The notes under the pieces are model-generated. The model searched no databases. It saw only the letters and a list, made by a program, of their open reading frames with translations, and was not told the DNA's origin. From Enterocloster aldenensis (GTDB lineage: Bacteria; Bacillota; Clostridia; Lachnospirales; Lachnospiraceae): 64,000 nt of DNA. Location of the stretch: contig NZ_QVEX01000001.1 of the NCBI RefSeq assembly GCF_003434055.1, positions 807,824 through 871,823 on the forward strand. The letters are read 5' to 3'. The translations under genes were made by a program, and so were the position numbers. Numbering within the stretch: the stretch's first letter is position 1; each line of letters begins with the position of its first letter. Positions 17,239-26,529 of this stretch are shown here, piece by piece.

Positions 17239-19845
17239 ATGCGATTCATTCCAATCATAAGCCTAAGTATTCTCATACTTCTTTTAACCGCCTGTTCCGC
17301 GGATACGGGTTCATCTGTAAACGCATCCGCAAACCTGTCCCAAGACCAGCCCCATCAGGATATACCGGCATTGCCTCTGACAGACAGCGGTTTATCCTTG
17401 CTTGTTAGGGACTATACATATACCCCCAAGCCCCAGGCGGATCCTGGGGTGTGTTTGAAAATTGCTTTCCGTCAGCTGTGCGTCCCACTTTGTGGGAGAT
17501 TTGGTCCCGATGAGGGAGGCGTAGCGGGCTACGTTGACCGAATTGGGACCAAATATACCGCGAAGTGGGGCGCGCAGATGGCGGGAATGAATTTTCAAAC
17601 ACACCCTACGCCAGCTGAAAACTCTTTCGGGTTTCCAATTGAATTAGTCAGTGATTTAAAGGAAAGGATGTATCAGGAAGACGCCGATAGCTGCATAAGA
17701 TATTTAAATCATCTGAATGACAGGGATTACCGTATTACCCATGACGAATTTTTCTCATTGCTTGATATGACGGATGAAACAACAAAATATATGTTCAATA
17801 CAAACAGATCCGGATATGTATTCTATGGCTGTGATACGGACGGTGACGGAATTGATGAGTTGATTGCGTTTGAAAAGGACGGACGTGGGACCAGTTCCTA
17901 TATTTATATGCTGACCAAGGGCGAGGAGGGCTATACTTACCTTAACAGCAATTATCTTGATGACGTCCGACTTTTTTCGTTATTTCAGTATGAAAATGCA
18001 TTTTATTATGCTGCAAGCTGTTATGATGATTCTGCCGGGACAGTCAATCTGCAGATGTTCATGCTGAACCGCAATTGCTTCAAGCTATCCAATATCGTAG
18101 ACAGCATATGTTTTAACCGGACATTTGATATATCAGAACCAGACCTCCTTTACCGCAATGAAAATAATCCGGATATACGCCTTGTCCAGGACTATCTTGG
18201 AGACATTCTATATGACGTTGTCTATGCAAACAGAGCAAAAGAAACGTTTCATGGGGATGAATGGGCATACCTGAATGAGGAGCGGCCATTCCCGAATGAG
18301 GATACGGACAGTTGGGATTATGATACGGAAGGCCAGGCCATAGACTGGAGCCGTATGTATAGGATGGATATAAACAATGATGGGAACGACGAGATATTCA
18401 CAAAATCCCCTCCAGGTTACCAGCAGCCATTTGCACATAGGGTCAATTGGTATGACGGGGATTTCCGGCCATGCCCGGCATCGGTGGAGGAATGGGAGGA
18501 TGAGGACTATCGGTCCGTTGATATGTGGTTTAAAAACATCAATGGGAAAATAGTCACATTTACTTTGTACCAGGAAATTCAATCCGGCTTGCAGTATCTT
18601 ATTGATGCCAGAATACAGGAACGTGATGAACACACCATCCTAATGGATTATATGGTTGTATTGGAACCCACGGATATCCGGGTTACGGAGTTCGGCATTG
18701 GTACGGATGTTTCCATCTATAAACCTTTGATATACCAGGATCCGGATCTGGACAAGGCATTTCCTTATAATCTGCAGGATATGGCTGAAGTATTTTTACT
18801 AAAAGTACAGGGACCTTCTGTTACCATTGAAAATAATTGTGATATACCTGATGATTTCACAGAAATCCTGGAAGGTTTACTGACAGATGGCTCCCTGGAC
18901 GATTTAAACAGTGAGCTGGGAATGGAACTGTATCGGATGAATGAGAATACTTTTCACAGCAGATATGGAGCATACACCGGATATGCCGAAAGCACACTTG
19001 AAGGCGGTACACAGTCTGTGTATCAGATAACCCTTGGCAGTACTGATTACTTTCTTTTATTGCAGTATAATGCTGTGGGAAAAGTTGGGGATTTACATAT
19101 CTATCAAAAGGCTGCCGGCCGTCTGACCTATGTAAGCACCTATCAGCCTACGCATCTGTGGGCAAAGGTGATTGAATATTCCGGCAGATTATATATTGCC
19201 GAACGGCCGTCGCCGTGGTATGAATCCCCGCGCTATCTTGACCGTACCCGTATCCATCAGCTGATACCAGAAGGCGGACAGGATATCCTTATCGATGCGG
19301 TCCCCAAAACCTATCAGTGGCAGAAAATATATGATAATCAGGCTTATTACGGACCCGCTGTTACCGGATACCTGGAAGGGATAAAAACAGAATTGATGGA
19401 CCTGCCATACCTGACCAAGGAGGATGCAGTCTATTTGGGTGATGAAACGCCTGAGATTGACCAGGATAAGCTCCTAAGGCTAGGTTCCGTTACATCCCCT
19501 TATGATACTTTTTATAAAATTGACTTCAATAATGATCAGAAAGATGAGTATATCTCAAAAAGTAAGTCTTACAACAGTATTTACACCGGCATATATCAAT
19601 TCACCCATAAGGGGATTGCAGGATTGGGATACGATGAGAAGGCGGGCGGGACTTTGGGCCGGCCGGTCCAGCTCTGGTTTAAGGAAATAGAAGGAAAGGT
19701 TTTTACATTCCGGCTGTATTATGATGAGGAATCATACTACTATATATTAAATGTATCCTTGATAGAAGGGACTGGCATTACACAGGTCCAGACTTATATG
19801 ATCGTACCCAAAGTCGATTATATTGCTTCTTATGGCTGTGAGTAA
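17239..19845 (+). CDS. Large lipoprotein with VCBS/EF-hand-like Asp-rich repeats
   Basis: An 868-residue exported protein. The signal peptide ends in the lipobox LLTACS (Cys about residue 19), so it is surface-anchored. Acidic repeat motifs resembling FG-GAP/VCBS or EF-hand loops recur: CDTDGDGIDELIAF, MDINNDGNDEIF and DFNNDQKDEYIS, each followed by beta-rich stretches. Residues about 70-123 are encoded by the palindromic repeat at 17447-17606, inserted without breaking the frame, so the natural protein is about 54 residues shorter. AGGAGG (17228-17233) fits ATG 17239 rather than the GTG at 17233. Function is unknown; calcium binding is inferred from the Asp motifs only. Confidence 0.7.
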   Translation: MRFIPIISLSILILLLTACSADTGSSVNASANLSQDQPHQDIPALPLTDSGLSLLVRDYTYTPKPQADPGVCLKIAFRQLCVPLCGRFGPDEGGVAGYVDRIGTKYTAKWGAQMAGMNFQTHPTPAENSFGFPIELVSDLKERMYQEDADSCIRYLNHLNDRDYRITHDEFFSLLDMTDETTKYMFNTNRSGYVFYGCDTDGDGIDELIAFEKDGRGTSSYIYMLTKGEEGYTYLNSNYLDDVRLFSLFQYENAFYYAASCYDDSAGTVNLQMFMLNRNCFKLSNIVDSICFNRTFDISEPDLLYRNENNPDIRLVQDYLGDILYDVVYANRAKETFHGDEWAYLNEERPFPNEDTDSWDYDTEGQAIDWSRMYRMDINNDGNDEIFTKSPPGYQQPFAHRVNWYDGDFRPCPASVEEWEDEDYRSVDMWFKNINGKIVTFTLYQEIQSGLQYLIDARIQERDEHTILMDYMVVLEPTDIRVTEFGIGTDVSIYKPLIYQDPDLDKAFPYNLQDMAEVFLLKVQGPSVTIENNCDIPDDFTEILEGLLTDGSLDDLNSELGMELYRMNENTFHSRYGAYTGYAESTLEGGTQSVYQITLGSTDYFLLLQYNAVGKVGDLHIYQKAAGRLTYVSTYQPTHLWAKVIEYSGRLYIAERPSPWYESPRYLDRTRIHQLIPEGGQDILIDAVPKTYQWQKIYDNQAYYGPAVTGYLEGIKTELMDLPYLTKEDAVYLGDETPEIDQDKLLRLGSVTSPYDTFYKIDFNNDQKDEYISKSKSYNSIYTGIYQFTHKGIAGLGYDEKAGGTLGRPVQLWFKEIEGKVFTFRLYYDEESYYYILNVSLIEGTGITQVQTYMIVPKVDYIASYGCE
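17447..17606. repeat. Palindromic ORF-preserving repeat element, full copy
   Basis: Two arms of about 79 nt (17447-17525 and 17528-17606) are inverted copies of each other, roughly three quarters identical. The outer 17 nt are perfect, starting GGGTGTGTTTGAAAATT and ending in its complement. It would fold into one long hairpin. It sits inside the lipoprotein gene with no stop in the host frame, and the opposite strand is also open. Both strands give peptides starting with CLKI and ending NFQTHP. It has the size and shape of a non-autonomous MITE-like or Rickettsia-RPE-like element; no transposase is in the window. Confidence 0.8.
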
Positions 19846-19898
19846 GAGCCCGGTAGGGAAAACCGTTTGGATCGGCAACCAGGACAAAGGAGGATGGA

Positions 19899-20750
19899 AT
19901 GGATTTAAATTATCAGGAAATTGCGGACAGGGCCGCTGCACATGCCTTAAAGAGCGGCATCATACTTGATTATTCGGAAAAAAGCATTGCGGAAGTGGAA
20001 TCTATCTTAGGGGAGTATTATAACCATCTTGCAGAATACGACGGCAGGGAAGGTGCGGATACATTGTGGAATATTGCTGTCCACTATGGTATTTACCTGG
20101 GTGAGACCATGCTGCGCCTTCAGTTAGGTGAAAAGGGCTTTGCGTGGTACATGGACAACGGAATGCCGGTCCTGAAGAACCGGACAAGCGCTCAGATATC
20201 CCCCATTACAAAGGCCCACAAACGGATGTTAAATGGGCCTGAGGACAATGTAAAAAGCTTCTTCGATGTGGCACTCCTGTTCGCAGATGGTAAATTCCCC
20301 ACCAAACACGTTGTCCACCGCGCCATCAATGTCCAGCTTCCCTCGGGTCAGGTCATAGAAAATGTGCCATACCGGGATATCACTCCTTACATCATGATGA
20401 TTGAAGAGGGCAGGGAGGATTTCCTGATATTGGAGTCCCAGGATGGATTTTTCCAGTTTTACGGGATAGACAACCAGTTTGTCGCAGAGGTGCGTGTCAA
20501 TCTGCCAAACGGCGATTTCCAAACTTATTCCATCATTGATAAGGAAAAAGAACAGCAGATGGAACGGATCCGCCTTTCCACCCCCTATGGGCAGTTTACG
20601 CCTACGGAGCGGGCGGTGGTGTCCTTAGGACTGGTCCAAACAGTAGTTAAGGCATACTATGAACATATAAATGCAGAAGACTTCCTTAAATCCATCCCAT
20701 GTGTTGACACCACAGAGGAAACGAAACGATGTATGGGGCTGATAAAATAA
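19899..20750 (+). CDS. Hypothetical cytoplasmic protein
   Basis: I do not recognise this 283-residue protein. It has no signal peptide or membrane helix. The N-terminal half is helical with WNIAVHYGIYLGETMLRLQLGEKGFAW, a pattern seen in small immunity- or DUF3806-like domains. The second half begins with strands (LILESQDGFFQFYGIDNQFVAEVRV) and ends with a helical stretch after TPTERAVVSLGLVQ. AAAGGAGGA precedes ATG 19899. It follows the large lipoprotein by 53 nt and ends at a strong terminator, so the two are probably cotranscribed. Confidence 0.6.
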   Translation: MDLNYQEIADRAAAHALKSGIILDYSEKSIAEVESILGEYYNHLAEYDGREGADTLWNIAVHYGIYLGETMLRLQLGEKGFAWYMDNGMPVLKNRTSAQISPITKAHKRMLNGPEDNVKSFFDVALLFADGKFPTKHVVHRAINVQLPSGQVIENVPYRDITPYIMMIEEGREDFLILESQDGFFQFYGIDNQFVAEVRVNLPNGDFQTYSIIDKEKEQQMERIRLSTPYGQFTPTERAVVSLGLVQTVVKAYYEHINAEDFLKSIPCVDTTEETKRCMGLIK

Positions 20751-20789
20751 GATAACGGTTCATTTGCATGGCAGTCAGACAATTTTTTA

Positions 20790-20841
20790 GGATGCTGCGT
20801 CAACAAGGGCAGTTTATGCCAGAATCCGCAGCATCCTTTTT
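20790..20841 (+). terminator. Rho-independent terminator
   Basis: The stem GGATGCTGCG (20790-20799) pairs with CGCAGCATCC (20827-20836) and is followed by TTTTT. It ends the lipoprotein/hypothetical transcription unit. Confidence 0.8.
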
Positions 20842-20852
20842 GTAGAAGTGTA

Positions 20853-21212
20853 TCAGCTAACCGTCACCTTAAATCGGCAATCATCCGCCCCGCCTAATAC
20901 AGTATGTATTATTTCAACTTGTATATCCTTGTCCGGCATCAAATCCTGTAAAATATATAGAACGCTGTTCCTTGAGCATTCACAATGGGACACATCCGTT
21001 ACCTTGCCGGATAAAACCTCATCACAAACACATTTAGGATATCCTATTTCATAGATATGTCCAGGTTCGATTACTCTTGCAATGAGCATTTCCGTGTTAC
21101 CATATTTTTTATACTGCTCATCTAAGCTGCATCCACATTCTTCAAATTGCGCGCGCTGAATGGGCAGAACCGTGTCCTTTACACAATCAATTGCTTTTTT
21201 CTTATAGTCCAA
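20853..21212 (-). CDS. Cys-containing hypothetical protein
   Basis: A protein of about 119 residues with several Cys (ECGCSLDE, PKCVCDEVL, HCECSRNS), and a C-terminal ending DDCRFKVTV that recalls ligand- or metal-binding domains of the V4R / ATC-hydrolase / DUF6144 sort. That resemblance is weak and from memory. The open frame extends to a GTG at 21260, but AAAGGAG lies 9 nt before a TTG at 21212, which is preferred. It may be the surviving C-terminal half of a longer protein. Confidence 0.45.
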   Translation of the reverse strand: MDYKKKAIDCVKDTVLPIQRAQFEECGCSLDEQYKKYGNTEMLIARVIEPGHIYEIGYPKCVCDEVLSGKVTDVSHCECSRNSVLYILQDLMPDKDIQVEIIHTVLGGADDCRFKVTVS

Positions 21213-21412
21213 TATTAATTTCTCCTTTACAAGTACAGATTTACTAAAAATAGGATACACGAAACATTACAAACTATCAATAGGTAAATATCAATCTACA
21301 GTTTTTGCTATTATTTCCATTTTCTTCCAGTATGTCCATTTTTTCAGTTTCTGTATGTACACAGCTTATCCATACATTTTCTCCATGCATGAAGAATCCC
21401 CAACACGTGAAT

Positions 21413-21997
21413 TTAGCTGTTATCCCTCATCACCCTGCAAGGATTCCCATATGCAACGGTGTTATCCGGTATATCCTTTGTGACAACGCTGCCTGCCCCA
21501 ATCACGACATTATTGCCGATTGTCACCCCAGGCATGATGATGGCTCCTCCGCCTATCCAGACATTGTCTCCAATTATGACCGGAGCTGTCTGGGTTTTGC
21601 AAAATTCAAACGTCCCATCTTCTTTTGGGCTTCCAAACCGTTCCATGGCATTGGTTGGGTGAAAAGCAGTATATATTTGAACATTTGGAGCAATTAAGGC
21701 ATTATTCCCAATCATGATCTTGTTATCATCTAAAAAAGTACAGTTCATATTTACTTCGCAATGATTGCCAAAATAAATGTTATTCCCATAATCCACATAA
21801 AAGGGCGCCGTAATCCACAGGTTCTTTCCCCTTCCGCCTAACAGTTCATTCAGGATGCGCTCTTTTTCTTCTGTGTCCGCAGAATCAGTCTGGTTATAAT
21901 CCCTGACCAGATCCTTTGCCTTGTGCCATTGTGATAAAAGTTCAGTATCCCCACAGTCATAAAGCTGTCCGGCTAACATTTTTTCTCTTTCAGTCAT
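21413..21997 (-). CDS. Sugar O-acetyltransferase (maltose/galactoside type)
   Basis: A 194-residue left-handed beta-helix acetyltransferase of the Maa/LacA family. An N-terminal [17 protein letters not shown] segment (maltose acetyltransferase domain) is followed by hexapeptide repeats. [20 protein letters not shown], the catalytic-His region IYTAFHPT, and [36 protein letters not shown] are present. It transfers acetyl from acetyl-CoA to a sugar hydroxyl. GGAGGG precedes ATG 21997; the longer frame to 22027 is not needed. Confidence 0.9.
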   Translation of the reverse strand: MTEREKMLAGQLYDCGDTELLSQWHKAKDLVRDYNQTDSADTEEKERILNELLGGRGKNLWITAPFYVDYGNNIYFGNHCEVNMNCTFLDDNKIMIGNNALIAPNVQIYTAFHPTNAMERFGSPKEDGTFEFCKTQTAPVIIGDNVWIGGGAIIMPGVTIGNNVVIGAGSVVTKDIPDNTVAYGNPCRVMRDNS

Positions 21998-22098
21998 GAT
22001 TCCCTCCACGTATACAGCCAAATCCATTTTTTATTTATTATACCATACCCGCGATGGCTAAAACAAAAAACATTACGAAACGCTGCGCTGCCTGCCAT

Positions 22099-22842
22099 TT
22101 ATCCGTACATAGAAAATATCTTTCCTGCCTTTTCTTTTAATATATCCCTGGCTTTGGCGGGCTCGATTATTTCCACATACTCCCCAAAGGAAAGCAGGTA
22201 AAGGAATGTCCAATCACTGAGCCGGTATCTGAATGTCACTTCCAGCGTACCGTCATCCAACCTCTTAATATACTTCTCTTGAAATTCGTCGTAGACTTTA
22301 TAGGCTATCTTTTCAGAAAAATGCAATTTGAATACAGGTATATCGTTTTCTTCTTTACAGGCAGGCGTAATGGAAAAGTCCTCCGGCAGTTCACGGTCAA
22401 ACAACGCATCTGTTATTTGAAGATTTCTTATGCGGGACATCTTATATGTACGGATAGCATTTTTGTGCCTTGAATAAGCAACAAGATACCAGGCGTGCGA
22501 TTTAAAAACCAATTTTAACGGCTCGGCCAGCTGATTGGTTACCGTCAGTTCAGAATTAAAATAAGTAAATGCAATCACATACTTATTGATGATTGCGCGC
22601 TCTAAAACAGTGATATTGTCCCGTTCCTTTTCAGGGCTGCCCCAATAGGAAAAATCAATCTCCAGCCACTGCGGCTGCAAATCATGGCTGAACAGCCCGG
22701 CAACTTTGTTTAAGGCCTTATCCGCATCCGGATAATTTGAGGATTTCAGGATCTGCAATGCCTGAACCATATTTCTCTGCTCCGCTTGCGTGAAATAGGA
22801 CTTATCCAATGAAAAACCTTCCAGTAAGGAAATTCCCCCTCC
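22099..22842 (-). pseudogene. WYL-domain (YafY-type) regulator lacking its HTH
   Basis: The frame encodes the ligand-sensing part of a YafY-type regulator. It begins at GGGISLLEGFSLDKSYFTQ (family-typical hinge), then a WYL domain with SHAWYLVAYSRHKNAIRTYKMSRI, and a WCX-like end. YafY proteins normally start with about 60 residues of winged helix, absent here: upstream the frame runs into the end of the neighbouring gene (22844). A TTG at 22809 with GGAAGG upstream could still start translation of about 236 residues. The gene has probably lost its DNA-binding domain by deletion. Confidence 0.7.
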
Positions 22843-22843
22843 A

Positions 22844-23221
22844 TCATCCGGCAGGCGGTTGGGCTGGTGTTCCGCTAAACAGCGGCTCTCCTAAATATTT
22901 GTCATGCGGAACTATCAGACATTTTTCAATGGGTTTCCAGTAGCTGTTGTAAAGATTCTTTTGCGCCGCCCCATAGTTTTCTTTCGTATCAAATTCCCAA
23001 TAGAGCATATACTTAACGCTTTTTACAATACGGGTAAGTTTAAGCGGCGCAAGCCCCTCTTTAATTTGTTCCATATCTATATGATACCCTCTTTTGATAA
23101 GACGAAGGAAAAGCATTCCCTCCTGTTCTTCCAGAAAACTTTTCGCTTCAAGCATCAGCGCTTCAAATTCCTCCGTCTTTTGCGGTTTGACCTGGTAAAT
23201 ACATAGTTCGGTAAATGGCAT
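22844..23221 (-). CDS. Hypothetical protein with ferredoxin-like (ABM/NIPSNAP-type) layout
   Basis: A 125-residue protein starting MPFTELCIYQVKPQKTEEFEALM, a pattern of antibiotic-biosynthesis-monooxygenase-like alpha/beta barrels. No catalytic claim is possible. AAAGGAG precedes ATG 23221. The last residues (SGTPAQPPAG) look unlike the rest and lie where the truncated WYL gene begins, so the C-terminus was probably remade by the deletion that removed the WYL gene's HTH. Confidence 0.5.
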   Translation of the reverse strand: MPFTELCIYQVKPQKTEEFEALMLEAKSFLEEQEGMLFLRLIKRGYHIDMEQIKEGLAPLKLTRIVKSVKYMLYWEFDTKENYGAAQKNLYNSYWKPIEKCLIVPHDKYLGEPLFSGTPAQPPAG

Positions 23222-23251
23222 ATCAGATTTCTCCTTTGTTTTATTCCCAGC

Positions 23252-23551
23252 TTACAGCAAATAGTTATTTTCCCGATCCGCAATCTGCAGGGCAACCAAT
23301 TTACAGGCTGCATATCCTCCCATAACCAAGGGTTCCCTATCACAAAGCGCTTCTGCCTCCTCCCGGCTGTCTGTTTTCAGGATATACATACCTGCCATGC
23401 CCGGATATCCTTTAAACACGCCGCAGATTTCCAGCTTTCCCTCATCATCCAGCCTTCTTATATTCTCCACATGCTCTGTAACAACCTTCTTTGTCATCTT
23501 ATTATAGGTCTTGCTCTTTTCAAGCATGACCATGTACATCAGCTTTTCCAT
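23252..23551 (-). CDS. YciI-like small protein
   Basis: A 99-residue protein with the YCII/dimeric ferredoxin-like layout: a start strand MYMVMLEKS, a TEHVENIRRLDDEGKLEICGVF helix-strand, and MYILKTDSREEAEALCDREPLVMGGYA before the final strand. Family members are dimeric small-molecule-binding proteins or enzymes of mostly unknown role. GGAGGAGG precedes ATG 23551. It lies 30 nt upstream of the next hypothetical gene and is probably cotranscribed. The region 23552-23865 holds no gene I can support. Confidence 0.7.
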   Translation of the reverse strand: MEKLMYMVMLEKSKTYNKMTKKVVTEHVENIRRLDDEGKLEICGVFKGYPGMAGMYILKTDSREEAEALCDREPLVMGGYAACKLVALQIADRENNYLL

Positions 23552-23865
23552 CTTGTATCCTCCTCCGGGATTTGATTTTTACAGCATGGTTCATTGTTCC
23601 CTTCCATTATATCATTAGGAATGCGACATGAGCATGTCATATTTTGGGGAAAATATTTTCGGGTCCTCAAAATCCCCTTGCCTGATTTCCGGGAGGCAGG
23701 AATATCCATTCCTTATGGTACGAATCCATACCTTCGCATTACCGCCAATGGAATTCGGGCGCCTGTGCGCAATGTCTGCTTTCCGGACAGGCAAAACTTA
23801 TGTCGGAAGGGGACAGCCTATGGTATAATGGGCCTGTCAAATGAGCGTTAAGTGCAGGAGGTTTT

Positions 23866-24282
23866 ATGAAAAAAACATTTATGATATGCGTGCTGATTGC
23901 CGGTGTGCTGGCGTCCACCGGATGTTCCGGGAGCCGTGTGAAGGCGCCCAAGGAGGTGTTTGCGCCGGAGGAGGCATTTGCAGAGATTCCCCACACGGTG
24001 TCCGGAAAGCTAATCCAGACCTGAGGATATGACCCCTCTGAGGGCACCTGGGATGTGGAGCCTGTTGAGGGCCAGGAAATGACGGCCAGGTCAGCTAAAG
24101 GCATCTATCTGAAGGAGCAGCAGCTTGTGGACGGGGAAATGCAGACTGTACGTGAAGGCTTTTTCCCGGAGGATGAGGCGGATTTGTTACTGAAGCAGTA
24201 TGGAAGCGGGGAGCCATGGCAGCTTGATAGTCCCAGATGGAACATGTACGGGGGCCATCATGCTGATCCATGGTTGGAATAA
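23866..24282 (+). pseudogene. Small lipoprotein interrupted by an in-frame TGA
   Basis: ATG 23866 (AGGAGG upstream) opens a lipoprotein with the lipobox ASTGC at residues about 17-21. After 52 codons a TGA at 24022-24024 stops it. The same frame continues to 24282 with ordinary codon use (WDVEPVEGQEMTARSAKGIYLKEQQ) and a natural end, 139 codons in all. One substitution of TGG to TGA explains this. Selenocysteine is unlikely because nothing around it looks like a selenoprotein. A TATAAT lies at 23824-23829. Confidence 0.65.
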
Positions 24283-24525
24283 AAACACGGTCTAAGAATA
24301 CCTTTCCCCATTTCCTGCATCCGTTTGCAAATGACGCTGTCAGTTCACACCATGACCGGCCAAACTGCTAAAAAGGATAACATAAAAACGGGTTCATTGT
24401 AAATCCTTTCATTATATGTTATACTACAAAAACCGCAGCTGTCCGGCAGGGATGCAATCCAAGCTTCAGCCGGAAGACTATTTTGAATCGTATTGAACCA
24501 ATCGGGATTTAAGAGAGGAAAGATA

Positions 24526-25026
24526 ATGGTAAAGGAAAAAGTATCATTCAAAGAGTTTCAATCGGCAGTTGCGCCAGAACACCAGGCGTTTGTCGATAAA
24601 CTTAATAACAAGCTGATAGAACTAGGCTGTAACCTTGTAATCAAGGAAGCAAAGAGCGGTTACACTGCTTCATACCAGCTGGAGAAAAAGACTGTGATGA
24701 ATTGGGTGTTTCGCAAATCAGGCATTTTAGCGCGTATTTACGGTGACAATGCCGGTAAATATGAGGATGTGATTGCTTCCCTTCCTGCTGATATGCAGAA
24801 AAAAATGACTGCTTCCCGTGACTGTAAGAGGCTTATTGACCCTAATGCCTGCAGTGATACCTGTGTTAAAGGTTTTGTTTATGACCTGGATGGCGGAACA
24901 TATAAAAAATGCCGGAATGACGGAATGTTTTTCCTGCTGACCAATGAAACAGCGGAGCATATAGCTGAACTGATCTGTGCCGAAGTTACTGTGCGTCAAT
25001 CGGCTTCACAGCCACAGGACAGCTAA
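24526..25026 (+). CDS. Hypothetical protein
   Basis: A 166-residue soluble protein with a conserved-looking cluster DPNACSDTCVKGFVYDLDGG followed by KCRNDGMFFLL, giving three Cys in the C-terminal half that might bind metal. No family is recognised. GAGAGGAAAG precedes ATG 24526, which fits better than the upstream start at 24493. It stands alone between the interrupted lipoprotein and the convergent alkylation-repair gene. Confidence 0.55.
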   Translation: MVKEKVSFKEFQSAVAPEHQAFVDKLNNKLIELGCNLVIKEAKSGYTASYQLEKKTVMNWVFRKSGILARIYGDNAGKYEDVIASLPADMQKKMTASRDCKRLIDPNACSDTCVKGFVYDLDGGTYKKCRNDGMFFLLTNETAEHIAELICAEVTVRQSASQPQDS

Positions 25027-25104
25027 GTCTTATCAATTTCAGTTTATGGGCTGCTTTGGCAGCAGCAAGCACAGGACGGCCGGCCGCTGCTGTCGAAAGC
25101 CATT

Positions 25105-26199
25105 TCAAGGATTCAGCCTAAAATCCCTTGTGTCCCGCTCCGTCCCATTTACAATCAGGGCAATGGAATGGATTCCCGGATAATGCTTCCTTACACCCAC
25201 ATCTGCAAAGGAGTGTTTCTTCTTATAGGCCTTTCTCTCATTTTTCCCCAATGAAATTTCAGATATCTTAAATAGTTTCCGGTTTCTCTTTCCACTGGCT
25301 TTTACATAATCAATCCCGTATTCCAGCCTTATTTTCGATGCTTCTTCTGCAAGGATTTCAAATGAGAATGTCACATCCTCCCCAATCGAAATAGCTGTTT
25401 CCCCCAGTCTGAAATCCTGAACCTCCACTGAAGGCGCGCACTCATAGCCAAAGAGGGCCAGTACCTCACTGCTGCCTTTTTTAAGCAGGGTCCTGCACCC
25501 GTGCTTTACAATCCAGTCCGTATATGCATTCTTCCCATACCAGTCCTTTGCAAGTTCCATAACAAGGTCCGGATGGGTTTTTGAAATATCATTCAGATTA
25601 TTGGCCACGCTTTTACGCACATGCAGGGAGGAATCGGCCTTCAGCTGCCTTAATATGGGCAGGATTGGAGCAGGGTCCTTTTTAAAACCGGTTAATGCCT
25701 GCCCCCACGGCAGCGCCGGGCGGCAGCCTTCGCTTGCAAGTCTTCGGATACATTCATTTTCGTCCTTTGACCAGGCGTACATCTGCTTCATCATACGCTC
25801 CTCATGGTTTATGATAAACCATCTTACCGCAAACTCCGATGACGCGTACTGCGTATATCTTGCCAAAGCCGCCATGGAAATATCCCAATTGGCTTCATCC
25901 CGCCCGTAAAGTTCAACAAAACCAGGAAAGAAGCCTGCGTAATTATCAAGCCATGAGCCATAGTTCATGACAATCTGATCCATAATACCAACAGCCGTTT
26001 CAAAATCCGCGGGCAGGTATTTCCCCAGATTTTCACTGATCCTTGTAATCCGGTCCTTTAACTCCCGCGCCTCCCACGTTTCATCGATTGTTGCCTGCAG
26101 AAAACCATCTGTTTGGAAATCACTGTAAACTGACTTAATATCCAAGGCCAGTTTGCGGAGCGATTCGTAATTGTATCTGTCTTTTATTGCGTTTCCCAT
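25105..26199 (-). CDS. HEAT-repeat DNA alkylation repair protein (AlkC/AlkD type)
   Basis: A 364-residue alpha-solenoid protein. HEAT-like repeats run from about 30 to 240 (SSEFAVRWFIINHEERMMKQM, ECIRRLASEGCRPALPWG, SSLHVRKSVANNLNDISKTHPDLV). An Ig-like C-terminal domain follows (DVTFSFEILAEEASKIRLEYGIDYVKASGK). This two-part layout is that of AlkC-type glycosylases, which excise alkylated purines. ATG 26199 with GAGGAA was chosen over the frame start at 26235. No SOS box was seen upstream. Confidence 0.8.
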   Translation of the reverse strand: MGNAIKDRYNYESLRKLALDIKSVYSDFQTDGFLQATIDETWEARELKDRITRISENLGKYLPADFETAVGIMDQIVMNYGSWLDNYAGFFPGFVELYGRDEANWDISMAALARYTQYASSEFAVRWFIINHEERMMKQMYAWSKDENECIRRLASEGCRPALPWGQALTGFKKDPAPILPILRQLKADSSLHVRKSVANNLNDISKTHPDLVMELAKDWYGKNAYTDWIVKHGCRTLLKKGSSEVLALFGYECAPSVEVQDFRLGETAISIGEDVTFSFEILAEEASKIRLEYGIDYVKASGKRNRKLFKISEISLGKNERKAYKKKHSFADVGVRKHYPGIHSIALIVNGTERDTRDFRLNP

Positions 26200-26435
26200 A
26201 TATGGTTCCTCGATTCTTTTGACAATCTCCCACAACTTTTTTAGTATAACATTACTTCACATATTTTTCAGCAAAAATAGCAAAGGCTGTTAAGGCTGGA
26301 AAGAAGGCAGAATTCCGAAGCGGACATACAGGGTTATACACAATAACAGAAAATAATGGGACGAAATGAGCTGTTTGACATTTTTATGAGTGGATAGTAA
26401 AATAAGAAAAACCAGTTATGGGTTTGTCCGCCTTA

Positions 26436-26494
26436 GGGTGTGTTTGAAAATTGCTTTCCGTCAGCTGTGCTGGAATGAATTATAAAGCACCCCC
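26436..26494. repeat. Palindromic repeat, internally deleted copy
   Basis: The first 35 nt (26436-26470) are identical to the left end of the full copy at 17447-17481. The rest keeps GGAATGAATT and a CACCCCC end like the right terminus, with about 100 bp of the middle missing. The copy is flanked by TTA on the left and TA on the right. It lies about 35 nt before the YdeI-like start codon, so it is in that gene's leader. Confidence 0.75.
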
Positions 26495-26529
26495 TAGGCA
26501 GAGACGGCGGACGGGAGGAGGTGCACATA

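Noticed and set aside
17392..17604. Minus-strand 70-codon frame in the lipoprotein gene
   Set aside because: It is the complementary strand of the palindromic repeat, open because of the repeat's symmetry; no ribosome site, so not called as a gene.
24022..24024. Selenocysteine codon in the small lipoprotein
   Set aside because: No selenoprotein family resemblance and no evident SECIS-like stem right after the TGA; a nonsense change is simpler.
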